A stretch of DNA of 55,536 nucleotides from Coprococcus sp. (GTDB taxonomy: Bacteria; Bacillota; Clostridia; Lachnospirales; Lachnospiraceae). Positions 8,450-17,195 of this stretch are shown here, in pieces; the first letter of the stretch is position 1, and every line of letters starts with the position of its first letter. Position numbers and translations under genes: made by a program. Location of the stretch: assembly GCA_016296785.1 (NCBI GenBank), contig JAEDHX010000004.1, positions 1 to 55,536 on the forward strand, given 5' to 3'. The notes beneath the pieces are model-generated. The model saw only the letters and a list, made by a program, of their open reading frames with translations. It was not told the DNA's origin and did no database searches.

Positions 8450-9508
8450 CTATTTACCCCAATTATCAAGTTCGCGCTTCAAAACCGGAATAAAGTCTTT
8501 CTCTTCAATCCTTCCAACTATCTCACCCTTCTTAATAAGAAGGCCACAACCCTTTCCTCCGGCAATTCCAAGATCAGCTTCCTTAGCTTCTCCCGGTCCA
8601 TTTACAATACAACCCATTACTGCAACCTTAATATCAAGGTAATCATAATCAGCAACCAGCTGCTCAACTTTATCAGCAAGCCCAATCAGATCAATTTCTG
8701 TTCTTCCACATGTCGGACAGGATACAAGCTCTATTCCGCCCTTTCTTATGCCAAGTGTTTTTAGAATAAGCTTTGCTGTAATAATTTCATTTACAGGATC
8801 ACCTGTAAGTGAAACTCTTATTGTATCTCCGATACCCTGACCTAGAATTAGTCCAAGACCTACTGAAGATTTTATATTACCTCTAAGTATTGTTCCGGCT
8901 TCTGTAATTCCTACATGAAGTGGATAATCTGTCTTGTCTGCAATAAGCTCATGTGCTTTAACGCACATCATTACATCTGAAGATTTAATACTGATAACCA
9001 TATTGTAATAATCGCATTCCTCAATCATTTTGACCTTGTCAAGGGCACTTTCTACTATTCCTTCAGCTGTAACTCCACCATATTTTTCAACGAGCTCCTT
9101 CTCAAGTGACCCGCTATTTACTCCTACTCGTATAGGAATATTCTTTGCTTTTGCCGCTTCAACTACCTTAATAAGATTATCTTTTCCACCAATATTCCCC
9201 GGATTTATTCGTATTTTATCAGCTCCATTTTCTATTGCCATAATCGCAAGCTTATAATCAAAATGTATATCAGCAACAAATGGAATGTGTATATGTTCCT
9301 TAATCTTTGGAATAGCAAGTGCTGCCGCTTCATCATTAACAGTACATCTGATAATGTCACAGCCTGCCTCCTCAAGCTTAATTATCTGGTTAACAGTAGC
9401 TTCAACATCAGAAGTCTTAGTATTAGTCATAGACTGAATAAGAATAGGATTTCCTCCTCCTATTAATCTTCCTCCAATATTAATAACTCGTGTATTATCT
9501 CTATACAT
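8450..9508 (-). CDS. ispG: 4-hydroxy-3-methylbut-2-enyl-diphosphate synthase (flavodoxin)
   Basis: Catalyses the penultimate step of the MEP isoprenoid pathway, converting MEcPP to HMBPP with a 4Fe-4S cluster. At 352 residues it is the short bacterial form. The N-terminal TIM barrel begins RVINIGGRLIGGGNPILIQSMTNT. The cluster ligands are visible as Cys264 and Cys267 (CPTCGRTEID) and Cys300 (GCIVNGPGEA). The start has AGGAG five bases before ATG. It shares the operon with dxr of the same pathway and with uppS, which uses the product to make undecaprenyl diphosphate. Confidence 0.98.
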   Translation of the reverse strand: MYRDNTRVINIGGRLIGGGNPILIQSMTNTKTSDVEATVNQIIKLEEAGCDIIRCTVNDEAAALAIPKIKEHIHIPFVADIHFDYKLAIMAIENGADKIRINPGNIGGKDNLIKVVEAAKAKNIPIRVGVNSGSLEKELVEKYGGVTAEGIVESALDKVKMIEECDYYNMVISIKSSDVMMCVKAHELIADKTDYPLHVGITEAGTILRGNIKSSVGLGLILGQGIGDTIRVSLTGDPVNEIITAKLILKTLGIRKGGIELVSCPTCGRTEIDLIGLADKVEQLVADYDYLDIKVAVMGCIVNGPGEAKEADLGIAGGKGCGLLIKKGEIVGRIEEKDFIPVLKRELDNWGK

Positions 9509-9520
9509 ACCTTCTCCTAA

Positions 9521-10681
9521 CTAAAAGAAAACATTCTTAATATCATTAAACAGTATTACTATCATAAGAACCATTACAAGGACAAAACCAATCAGCGTTA
9601 TTATATTCTCTTTATCCTTTGGAACCTTCTTTCTCGTTACCAGCTCAACAAGCAGGAACAGGAATCTACCACCATCAAGTCCCGGAATCGGAAGAAGATT
9701 CATTACACCTAAGTTAGCTGATAATAATACAATATAATTCAGCCAGTTTAGAAGCAAATCAAGCTTACTGCTCTTAGCCGCTTCCGTGAAAGTATTACTC
9801 ATACTCTTAGCAACTCCAATTGGACCGGATACTTCTTCGGAGCTTACCTTTCTTGTAATAATAAGCTTAAGGCTTAAGAATGTAGCCTTAACCCAATATC
9901 TTGTCTCAAGTGCTGCATATTTGCATAGCTCACCAAAGCTCTCAGGGAGCTGGTATCCTACACTTATTATACCAACCTTATACCCGCTATCAGTCTTTTT
10001 AGGATATACAGTTGTCTCATACTCTGTACCGTCTTCTCTGGCAAGAGTAAGATTAATTGGTGATCCATCACCATATATCTGAAGATATATCTGAAGCTCT
10101 CTGAAATTCTTGACATTGCTGTCTTCAATCTTTACAACTCTGTCACCCTTTTTGATTCCGGCAGCATCAGCCGGATATTCACCTGCAAAGCTGTTCATAA
10201 TATCGGATGCGGCTTCTCTATATGCCTTCTCCTCTTCTTCATTCCCTTTGGCAGCAGCTTCATCAGCCATATGCTCATATTCAGCTATTAATTCATCATT
10301 ATATACTGATCCAATTATAGCAGGGTCGCTACCGCAAAAGTGAATAATAACAAGTGAAAAAACAAATGCAAGAATAAAATTCATTGCAGGTCCGGCAAGT
10401 ATTGTCGCCATACGAGCCCAGACTGATTTCTTATCGAAGGAATTCTCATTATCCTCATCAGCATTCTCATCACCATCCTGAAGCATCATACAATAGCCGC
10501 CTAATGGGATTAATCTAAGTGTATATTTCGTTTCCTTCTTTGTGAATCCAAACAGCTTAGGACCAAATCCCATGGAAAACTCCACTACTGTTATATGATT
10601 AAGCTTCGCTACTATAAAATGACCAAATTCATGAAAGAATATAATTACACCAAATACAAGTATTATTAAAATAATATTCAA
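9521..10681 (-). CDS. rseP: Site-2 intramembrane zinc metalloprotease RseP/RasP
   Basis: Membrane-embedded protease that cleaves anti-sigma factors and leftover signal peptides. The zinc motif HEFGH is at residues 17-21 in the first membrane segment. A second hydrophobic segment follows near residues 90-115, a PDZ domain lies at about 170-235 (AAGIKKGDRVVKIEDSNVKN), and the C-terminal LLPIPGLDGGRFLF motif supplies the third zinc ligand. A helical insertion rich in Glu/Ala (EYEHMADEAAAKGNEEEEKAYREAA, broken here as about residues 135-160) precedes the PDZ domain. The start codon is TTG (10679-10681) after AGGTGG, two bases past the dxr stop. The cdsA-dxr-rseP order is the usual one. Confidence 0.96.
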   Translation of the reverse strand: MNIILIILVFGVIIFFHEFGHFIVAKLNHITVVEFSMGFGPKLFGFTKKETKYTLRLIPLGGYCMMLQDGDENADEDNENSFDKKSVWARMATILAGPAMNFILAFVFSLVIIHFCGSDPAIIGSVYNDELIAEYEHMADEAAAKGNEEEEKAYREAASDIMNSFAGEYPADAAGIKKGDRVVKIEDSNVKNFRELQIYLQIYGDGSPINLTLAREDGTEYETTVYPKKTDSGYKVGIISVGYQLPESFGELCKYAALETRYWVKATFLSLKLIITRKVSSEEVSGPIGVAKSMSNTFTEAAKSSKLDLLLNWLNYIVLLSANLGVMNLLPIPGLDGGRFLFLLVELVTRKKVPKDKENIITLIGFVLVMVLMIVILFNDIKNVFF

Positions 10682-10682
10682 A

Positions 10683-11825
10683 TTACCACCTGCTCTCTAT
10701 ATACTCATATACCATCTTCTCTGTTTCAAGAATAGTATCTATATCCGGATTATCTGTTACCTTGTGATTGTCCATACATTCTCTGATAATGTCATATATA
10801 TCAAGAAAATGTATTTTTTCCTGTAGAAACATGCTAACAGCCTTTTCATTTGCTGCATTAAACACCGTAGGCATACTTCCACCCTTTGAAATAGCTTCGT
10901 ACGCATAGTTAAGTCCCTTAAATGTATCCATATCGGGTTCTTCAAGTGTTATCTGATTAAGCTTCCAAAAATCAATTCTGTCACCTTCAAGGAATCTTCT
11001 CTCAGGATAGAATAATGCATATTGTATAGGAAGCTTCATATCAGGTGTTCCAAGCTGTGCAATAACAGAACCATCCTTATACTCAACCATAGAATGAATG
11101 ATACTCTGTGGCTGAACAACAACCTGAATATCTGACGGATTAACATCAAACAGCCATTTCGCTTCAATAACTTCTAGTCCCTTGTTAACCATTGTAGCCG
11201 AATCAATGGTGATTTTTCTTCCCATGCTCCAATTTGGATGCTTTAACGCATCAGCAAGCCTTACATTTCTTAGATATTCTCTATCCTTTCCTCTAAAAGG
11301 TCCTCCGGATGCCGTAAGTAATATCTTTGCAATATCGCCATGAGTATTACCCTGTAGCGCCTGAAAAATAGCTGAATGCTCACTGTCAACAGGAAGTATT
11401 CTTACACCCATTTTCTTCGCTAATGGCATAATAATATGGCCTGCTGTAACAAGTGTTTCTTTATTGGCTAATGCAATGTCCTTTCCTGCCTTAATTGCTG
11501 CAATTGTAGGTTTTATTCCTATCATACCAACAATTGCTGTAACAAGAATATCTGAATCTGCATATTCAGCTATCTCTATAAGCCCCTCCATACCACTTAC
11601 AACAGTAATATCTAAATCGGCTAAAGATATTCTAAGGCTTTTTGCAGCCTTCTCATCCCAGATTCCAACAAGCCTTGGTTTAAACTCCCTTGCCTGCTTT
11701 TCTATTAATTCTATGTTAGAGCCACAAGATAAAGCACATATATTAATGTCTTTATTTGCCCTTGCTATCTCTAAGGTCTGTGTTCCTATAGAGCCTGTTG
11801 AACCAATTATAGCCACATTTTTCAT
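10683..11825 (-). CDS. dxr: 1-deoxy-D-xylulose 5-phosphate reductoisomerase
   Basis: Converts DXP to MEP with NADPH, the committed step of the MEP pathway. The 380-residue protein shows the NADPH motif GSTGSIGTQTLEI at residues 8-20, NKETLV, the metal and substrate site PVDSEHSAIFQ, TASGGPF and HPNWSMGRKITIDSATMVNKGLE. The start has AAGGA seven bases before ATG. The 102-base gap to cdsA is the longest inside this operon and holds an imperfect inverted repeat. Confidence 0.98.
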   Translation of the reverse strand: MKNVAIIGSTGSIGTQTLEIARANKDINICALSCGSNIELIEKQAREFKPRLVGIWDEKAAKSLRISLADLDITVVSGMEGLIEIAEYADSDILVTAIVGMIGIKPTIAAIKAGKDIALANKETLVTAGHIIMPLAKKMGVRILPVDSEHSAIFQALQGNTHGDIAKILLTASGGPFRGKDREYLRNVRLADALKHPNWSMGRKITIDSATMVNKGLEVIEAKWLFDVNPSDIQVVVQPQSIIHSMVEYKDGSVIAQLGTPDMKLPIQYALFYPERRFLEGDRIDFWKLNQITLEEPDMDTFKGLNYAYEAISKGGSMPTVFNAANEKAVSMFLQEKIHFLDIYDIIRECMDNHKVTDNPDIDTILETEKMVYEYIESRW

Positions 11826-11858
11826 ATTAAAATCCTTTCAAATGATATAATCATAAAC

Positions 11859-11919
11859 TGCCCCCATATTGTATGTACTCATATATAATCGGAATATGAA
11901 TAAATACAAAATGAGGGCA
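11859..11919. repeat. Imperfect inverted repeat between cdsA and dxr
   Basis: TGCCCCCATATTGTATGT (11859-11876) pairs with AAATACAAAATGAGGGCA (11902-11919) with three mismatches or wobbles. The 25-base loop is AT-rich. On the minus strand it is not followed by a T run, so it looks more like an RNA processing or stability hairpin than a terminator. Confidence 0.5.
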
Positions 11920-11927
11920 TGTAACTC

Positions 11928-12728
11928 TTATAGTAAATATACTATCAGATAATATATTATTGGTGCGGTAAATATAATACTGTCAAATCTGTCTAATATT
12001 CCGCCATGACCCGGAATAAGCTTACCATAGTCCTTTATATCATTATTTCTCTTAATTGCAGATGCCGCAAGATCTCCAATAACTGCCGGTATTGCTGCAA
12101 CAGCACCAATAGCAGCAAAAATCAAAGGAGCCATACTAATCTCTGCCACATAATTGTTATATAAAAAACCAAATACGGCACCCAATATTCCCGCCCCAAA
12201 TATACCTCCAATAAGTCCTTCAACACTCTTCTTAGGGCTTAATCTTGGTGACATCTTATGCTTTCCGATAGCCCTGCCTACAAGATAAGCACATGTGTCA
12301 TTACCCCAGGAGCTTACAAATATAAGAAGTACAAGTATTAATCCATTCTCCATATTGCGAATAAGGTATACAAACGAAAGCATTACACCAACATAGAAGA
12401 ATGACATAAATGCCGCCATGATATTCTTATCATTATATTTTGGATATGAAAGCACATATACTGCAAGCACTGCAAGAAGATAAAGCACCATAAGTGGAAA
12501 TAACAGACTGCTATACCCTGTATAAATACATACATAATACAAAATGGTTGCTATATATGCTACAATTCCTATGCTTTTTTTATTTAATTCATATATTCTG
12601 AGCATCTCCATAGTACCAATAAGTGATACTGCACACATAACAAAGCATGTCACAGCACCACCAAAGTATAGGGTTATTGCCGCTAGTATTACAAGAATAA
12701 CTGCACTTATTGCTCTTTGTTTAAACAT
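11928..12728 (-). CDS. cdsA: Phosphatidate cytidylyltransferase (CDP-diglyceride synthase)
   Basis: Makes CDP-diacylglycerol from phosphatidate and CTP for phospholipid synthesis in the cytoplasmic membrane. At 266 residues it has about eight hydrophobic segments and the family signature near the C terminus (KDYGKLIPGHGGILDRFDSIIF). The segment SWGNDTCAYLVGRAIGKHKMSPRLSPKKSVEG is also conserved. GAGGT lies six bases before the ATG, four bases after the uppS stop. Confidence 0.97.
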   Translation of the reverse strand: MFKQRAISAVILVILAAITLYFGGAVTCFVMCAVSLIGTMEMLRIYELNKKSIGIVAYIATILYYVCIYTGYSSLLFPLMVLYLLAVLAVYVLSYPKYNDKNIMAAFMSFFYVGVMLSFVYLIRNMENGLILVLLIFVSSWGNDTCAYLVGRAIGKHKMSPRLSPKKSVEGLIGGIFGAGILGAVFGFLYNNYVAEISMAPLIFAAIGAVAAIPAVIGDLAASAIKRNNDIKDYGKLIPGHGGILDRFDSIIFTAPIIYYLIVYLL

Positions 12729-12732
12729 AAAT

Positions 12733-13461
12733 CTACCTCACACCGCCAAAGCGACGCTCTCTCTTATTATAATATCTTATCGCCTCAATAAGAGCATCCT
12801 TATCAAAATCAGGCCATAAAATATCAGTAAAATAAAACTCCGAATAAGCTAACTGCCATGGAAGGAAATTAGAGGTTCTAAGCTCACCACTTGTTCTAAT
12901 TAACAAATCAGGATCAGGAATATCCCATGTATCAAGATGGTTACTAATAAGCTCTTCCGTAATATCCTCAACAGAAAACTCATTATTATTACACTTGTCT
13001 GCAATTGCCTTAACAGCTCTAGTTATCTCATCCCTCCCGCCATAATTGATTGCAACATTAAATCTAAGTCCTGTATTATTCTTTGTTGCCTCTTCAAGAT
13101 TATTTATCTTCTCAACTATGTCATCAGGAAGTCCGTCCCTCTTACCAATAACACAGACTCTCATATTCTCTCTATTCGAGCGTTCAATACTGTCAACAAG
13201 ATATTTTCTGAATATGTTCATAATACCTGTTACCTCTTCAACCGAACGTTTCCAGTTCTCTGTTGAAAATGCATATACTGTCAGGTATTTTATTCCAAGC
13301 TCATCTGCATTACGACAGGTTCTCTCAATCGCTTTAGCTCCCTCTGCATGACCTACATTTCTTGGCATTAAGCGTTTCTTCGCCCATCTGCCATTGCCAT
13401 CCATAATAATAGCTACATGAGTAGGGATATTTAAAAGTTCTCCGTTAATTTCACGTTCCAT
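12733..13461 (-). CDS. uppS: Undecaprenyl diphosphate synthase (isoprenyl transferase)
   Basis: Condenses isopentenyl diphosphate onto farnesyl diphosphate to make the C55 lipid carrier of cell wall synthesis. The 242 residues contain the conserved HVAIIMDGNGRWAKKR with the catalytic Asp, NVGHAEGAKA, YAFSTENWKR, FNVAINYGGRDEI, and PDPDLLIRTSGELRTSNFLPWQLAYSEFYF. It lies between frr and cdsA, its classical position. Confidence 0.98.
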   Translation of the reverse strand: MEREINGELLNIPTHVAIIMDGNGRWAKKRLMPRNVGHAEGAKAIERTCRNADELGIKYLTVYAFSTENWKRSVEEVTGIMNIFRKYLVDSIERSNRENMRVCVIGKRDGLPDDIVEKINNLEEATKNNTGLRFNVAINYGGRDEITRAVKAIADKCNNNEFSVEDITEELISNHLDTWDIPDPDLLIRTSGELRTSNFLPWQLAYSEFYFTDILWPDFDKDALIEAIRYYNKRERRFGGVR

Positions 13462-13474
13462 AATACCACCAATA

Positions 13475-14020
13475 CTAGACTGTCATAATCTCTGTTGACT
13501 TCTTATCGACAGCCTTATCCACAAGACCTATATACTTATCAGTAAGCTTCTGAATCTTGTCCTCATAATCCTTCTGCTCATCCTCAGAGATATCTCCTGC
13601 CTTCTGCTGCTTCTTGAAACTGTCATTAGCATCACGTCTTACGTTTCTAATAGCAACCTTTGCATTCTCACCCTTCTTCTTTATCTCCTTAGCAAGCTCT
13701 TTTCTTCTGTCCTCTGTAAGCTCAGGAAAATTAAGAATAACATTCTTACCATCATTATTTGGAGTAAGTCCAAGGTCAGAATTAAGAATTGCCTTCTCAA
13801 TAGCCTTAACAAGAGATGGCTCCCATGGAGCAATCATAAGTGTTCTTGCTTCCGGCACTGTAATATTTGCAAGCTGCTGCATTGGTGTTGGAACACCATA
13901 ATACTCAACCTTTATCTTATTTAATATATTAGGATTAGCTCTTCCTGCTCTGATTGAAGAGTATTCTCCTTCAAGATTATCAAGTGTTTTCTGCATTTTG
14001 TCTTCGTACTGTGTTAACAT
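13475..14020 (-). CDS. frr: Ribosome recycling factor
   Basis: Splits the post-termination ribosome together with EF-G. At 181 residues it is near the usual 185. It shows the long helical domain (SSIRAGRANPNILNKIKVEYYG at about 21-42), the PTPMQQLANITVPEARTLMIAPWE domain 2 segment and the C-terminal helix with DEQKDYEDKIQKLTDKYI. GGAGGG lies six bases before ATG. It follows pyrH by 14 bases. Confidence 0.98.
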   Translation of the reverse strand: MLTQYEDKMQKTLDNLEGEYSSIRAGRANPNILNKIKVEYYGVPTPMQQLANITVPEARTLMIAPWEPSLVKAIEKAILNSDLGLTPNNDGKNVILNFPELTEDRRKELAKEIKKKGENAKVAIRNVRRDANDSFKKQQKAGDISEDEQKDYEDKIQKLTDKYIGLVDKAVDKKSTEIMTV

Positions 14021-14034
14021 ATCTTTCCCTCCTG

Positions 14035-14733
14035 CTAATTAATATATGTTCCTGTAAATTCGCCTGTTACAGCTTTTACTATACTATTCTCACTATTAAG
14101 TCCAAATAACATCATTGGCATATTATTCTCCATTGCAAGTACTGCTGAAGCAAGATCAATAACACCAAGCTTATTATCTACAATATCGCTCATCTTCATT
14201 GAATCAAACTTCTTAGCATTAGGATTAAGCTTAGGATCGCTGTCATATACTCCATCTATTGCTTTAGCTGAAAGAATAACATCAGCCTCACACTCTATTG
14301 CCATAAGTACTGTTGCCATATCTGTTGAAAAATACGGATGACCAATACCACCTGCAAAGAATACCACTTCTCCATTCTTCATATATTCAATTGCTTTATC
14401 CTTATCAAAAAGCTCAGTCATATTACCACATACAAACGGAGTCATAATATGTGTCTTAATTCCAAAGGTTCTAAAGCAATCCGCTGTATAAATGCAATTC
14501 ATTACTGTAGCAAGCATTCCGATTGAATCAGCCTTAACACGATCCATATTATCAGACGTTCTTCCTCTCCAGAAGTTACCTCCTCCTATAACGACACAAA
14601 GCTCAATTCCCTTATCAACTATCTGCTTAACCTGAGCTGAGACATCCTTAACCGTTTTTTCATCAAAGCCCTGCTTCTTATCTCCCGCAAGTGCTTCACC
14701 ACTCATCTTCAAGAGTACTCTTTTTAATTCCAT
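14035..14733 (-). CDS. pyrH: UMP kinase
   Basis: Phosphorylates UMP to UDP; an amino-acid kinase family member of 232 residues. Motifs: RVLLKMSGEALAGDK at the N terminus, CVVIGGGNFWRGR for phosphate binding, MDRVKADSIGMLATVMN and FFAGGIGHPYFSTDMA. It is the first gene of the operon that runs to polC. A promoter with extended -10 lies 51 bases upstream and GAGGT lies seven bases before the ATG. Confidence 0.98.
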   Translation of the reverse strand: MELKRVLLKMSGEALAGDKKQGFDEKTVKDVSAQVKQIVDKGIELCVVIGGGNFWRGRTSDNMDRVKADSIGMLATVMNCIYTADCFRTFGIKTHIMTPFVCGNMTELFDKDKAIEYMKNGEVVFFAGGIGHPYFSTDMATVLMAIECEADVILSAKAIDGVYDSDPKLNPNAKKFDSMKMSDIVDNKLGVIDLASAVLAMENNMPMMLFGLNSENSIVKAVTGEFTGTYIN

Positions 14734-14783
14734 CTTATATACCTCGTTAATAAATAGTATCTTGTATCAAAAATTCCTATGAT

Positions 14784-14812
14784 AGTATACCACAATATAC
14801 TGCCATTTGAAA
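14784..14812 (-). promoter_or_regulatory. Promoter of the pyrH-frr-uppS-cdsA-dxr-rseP-ispG-polC operon
   Basis: On the minus strand TTTCAA (14807-14812) is followed 17 bases later by TATACT (14784-14789), preceded by TGG (extended -10). It lies between the LCP-gene terminator and pyrH. Confidence 0.65.
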
Positions 14813-14821
14813 CTCTAATTT

Positions 14822-14866
14822 ATAAAAAACGACCATATAAAATGATTCATCATTCCATATGGTCGT
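14822..14866 (-). terminator. Intrinsic terminator of the LCP gene
   Basis: ACGACCATAT (14829-14838) and ATATGGTCGT (14857-14866) form a perfect 10-bp stem followed on the minus strand by six T. It starts six bases after the LCP stop. Confidence 0.85.
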
Positions 14867-14871
14867 ATTGT

Positions 14872-16059
14872 TTACTTATCTACTATAGAATCGACATCAT
14901 CTTCAACCTCGAAGGTGGTTAAATCTAAAGTATTATATATTCCACTTGCACTAGAAACCTTAGCACTTATATCCTTTACGGTTTGTGTTGGTGAATAGGT
15001 TGTATTGTTATACAGAAATCTGTGAAGTGCTGTTACATTATTCTCAAGGTCAGAAGGAACAACATAGCTAAGTTCATTTATCATCGCAAGAGAATAAGTA
15101 AATGGGAAACCTGTTGTTGTTGATATCTCATAATCAAAGCAATTCTTGGCAAGATCATATATCTCATCCTTTGAAAGGCTTGAAGAAACATCATCAACTA
15201 CAACATCAATACAATCCATAAGCTTAGAAATGCCTGCACTCTTAGCGGCCTCTATCATCTTTTGAATTACAAGTCTCTGTCTCCAGGTTCTTGTAATATC
15301 TCCCTGATCTGTGCTTCGAATACGTGCATATGCTGTTGCTTGTACACCATTTAAATGAACAACGCCGGTATCATATACATAATCAGACTGTATTCCATTT
15401 ATTCTTATCTGCTCATCAATACACTGATTAAGCTTACTAAGCTCGCTTGACTTAAGCTCGATATCAAGTCCTCCAAGTGCATCAATTGCTTCTGTAAGTG
15501 CTGTAAAATTAACGGAAACATATTCAGTAATATTAAGATCCAAATTCTTATTTAACATATTAACAGCACCCTGAGGCCCGCCATAAGCATAAGCATGAGT
15601 AGCCTTCTCATAAGAATTATAATCATTTGCAAGCTCTAAATAGGTATCTCTGTATAAAGATACTATCTTTACCTGCTTTGTATCATTATTAATACAGCAA
15701 ATCATAATTGTATCAGAACGAACGCCCTCTTCAGTCATTCCTATATCACGTGTATCAATACCAAACAACGCTATTGTAGTGTATCCTGTCATCTTTTCGA
15801 CAGTATCCTTGTCAAGTTCCGGATTAACAAAGGTCTCATCCAGGTCCTTATGATCTATTGATTCAATACGAGAATCAACATAATTCTTCGCAAATAAAAT
15901 AACAATCACAATAATTGCTACAATTTCAAGTGCAAATGCTATCAGCCACCATTTATTCTTATGTTTCTTCTTACCATTACTATTCTTTACTTTATTATCG
16001 TTACCTTTACTGCCTGTTCTTTTATTTGTACTTTTATTCGATCTTATCTGTTCGTCCAT
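14872..16059 (-). CDS. LytR-CpsA-Psr (LCP) family cell wall polymer ligase
   Basis: LCP enzymes transfer undecaprenyl-linked glycopolymers to peptidoglycan outside the membrane. The protein has 395 residues: a Lys/Asn-rich cytoplasmic tail (1-35), one membrane segment (about 36-60, WWLIAFALEIVAIIVIVILF), then the LCP domain (about 85-330) with TIALFGIDTRD, SDTIMICCINNDTKQVKIVSLYRDTYLE, YAYGGPQGAVNMLNKNLDL, TALTEAIDALGGLDIEL and ARIRSTDQGDITRTWRQR. Those arginines and aspartates bind the pyrophosphate. AGGAG lies six bases before ATG. It is monocistronic with its own terminator. Which glycopolymer it attaches cannot be told. Confidence 0.94.
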   Translation of the reverse strand: MDEQIRSNKSTNKRTGSKGNDNKVKNSNGKKKHKNKWWLIAFALEIVAIIVIVILFAKNYVDSRIESIDHKDLDETFVNPELDKDTVEKMTGYTTIALFGIDTRDIGMTEEGVRSDTIMICCINNDTKQVKIVSLYRDTYLELANDYNSYEKATHAYAYGGPQGAVNMLNKNLDLNITEYVSVNFTALTEAIDALGGLDIELKSSELSKLNQCIDEQIRINGIQSDYVYDTGVVHLNGVQATAYARIRSTDQGDITRTWRQRLVIQKMIEAAKSAGISKLMDCIDVVVDDVSSSLSKDEIYDLAKNCFDYEISTTTGFPFTYSLAMINELSYVVPSDLENNVTALHRFLYNNTTYSPTQTVKDISAKVSSASGIYNTLDLTTFEVEDDVDSIVDK

Positions 16060-16215
16060 AATAATCTCCTATATCCTATCTCATAGCAAACGAAGTATCT
16101 CAAACAATTATTAATACTATTTATAAAAAATGTCATATTTCTGTCGACGTAAACAACGATATTTTACTACAAACTAATTAGTAATTCAATTCAATTTACA
16201 CAATTATCACATTTT

Positions 16216-17031
16216 TTATTCTTTATTAATAATAAACCTGTCAATAACAGGAACTAATCCATCCTCATCATTACTAAGTGTAACATAGTCAGCATTATCC
16301 TTTACAATTTGTTGCGCATTTGCCATTGCAACACCTACGCCCGCATACTGTATCATAGTAAGATCATTATACCCATCACCACATGCAATAAGATTAGATT
16401 TATCCATTCCAAGTATCTTAAGCAGTATTTCAAGAGAGGTTGCCTTATGAACACTAGGTGGCATAATCTCAACAAAGAAAGGCTCAGAACGGAATATATT
16501 AACCTTGTCTCCAAACATTTCTATCAATTCCTGCTCAACCTTTGCAGCTTTCTCATCTTCTGCTGTTAATAGACATTTGTTAAGTGGAAAGTCAATATAT
16601 TCTCTGAAATTATCAACCGGCCTTAGCTCCATAAAATTAAGACCAGCCTCCATTGTCATATAGTCATCTATTCTTGTACCGGTAATTACAACATCGCCCT
16701 CATACGTTACCATTCCAATATCCATTTTTCTTGAATAATCGTATACCAGTTTTGCTATCTCATTATCAACATTTGCCTGGTATACAACTTCACCGGTTTT
16801 ATAATTAACTATTCGTCCACCATTAAATGCGAGTACATATCCTCCAAACTTATCAAGCATCAGTTGTTCGGCAATTCGCCTTATTCCGGGCAATGGTCTT
16901 CCTGATGCAATAGCAACAATATGACCCATTTCCTGAATCTCAATAAGTCTGCTTAATGTAGCTTCTGTTATTTCTTTTTTAGAATTTGTCAATGTTCCGT
17001 CAATATCAAGTGCCAGTAGTTTCTTATTCAT
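16216..17031 (-). CDS. Cof-type HAD hydrolase
   Basis: A 271-residue HAD phosphatase of the Cof/YidA subfamily (type IIB cap). Motif I is LALDIDGTLTNSKKEI with both catalytic aspartates at residues 8 and 10, motif II is IASGRP, and motifs III/IV are Lys and CGDGYNDLTMIQYAGVGVAMANA. Substrates of this family are small sugar or cofactor phosphates and cannot be read from sequence. GAGAGG lies six bases before the ATG. It is divergent from the RlmH-like gene at 17196 and about 150 bases upstream of the LCP gene. I find no clear promoter in either gap. Confidence 0.93.
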   Translation of the reverse strand: MNKKLLALDIDGTLTNSKKEITEATLSRLIEIQEMGHIVAIASGRPLPGIRRIAEQLMLDKFGGYVLAFNGGRIVNYKTGEVVYQANVDNEIAKLVYDYSRKMDIGMVTYEGDVVITGTRIDDYMTMEAGLNFMELRPVDNFREYIDFPLNKCLLTAEDEKAAKVEQELIEMFGDKVNIFRSEPFFVEIMPPSVHKATSLEILLKILGMDKSNLIACGDGYNDLTMIQYAGVGVAMANAQQIVKDNADYVTLSNDEDGLVPVIDRFIINKE

Positions 17032-17195
17032 ATATAACCTCTCTATAATCCTTGAAAATAATAGTATACACTCAAATTATTTGAAAATATGTGTCCTTGT
17101 GAAATATATCCTAAATAAGCTGTTTTGTCTATATCTTTTTATAATTTGACACATATGATAGAATACTAATGTCAATAATAACAGAGGTTATCATT

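Noticed and set aside
17032..17195. Promoter for the RlmH-like gene (TTGACA at 17147-17152)
   Set aside because: A consensus -35 is present, but no acceptable -10 lies 16-18 bases downstream; the TATAAT-like sequence TTATAAT is on its upstream side.
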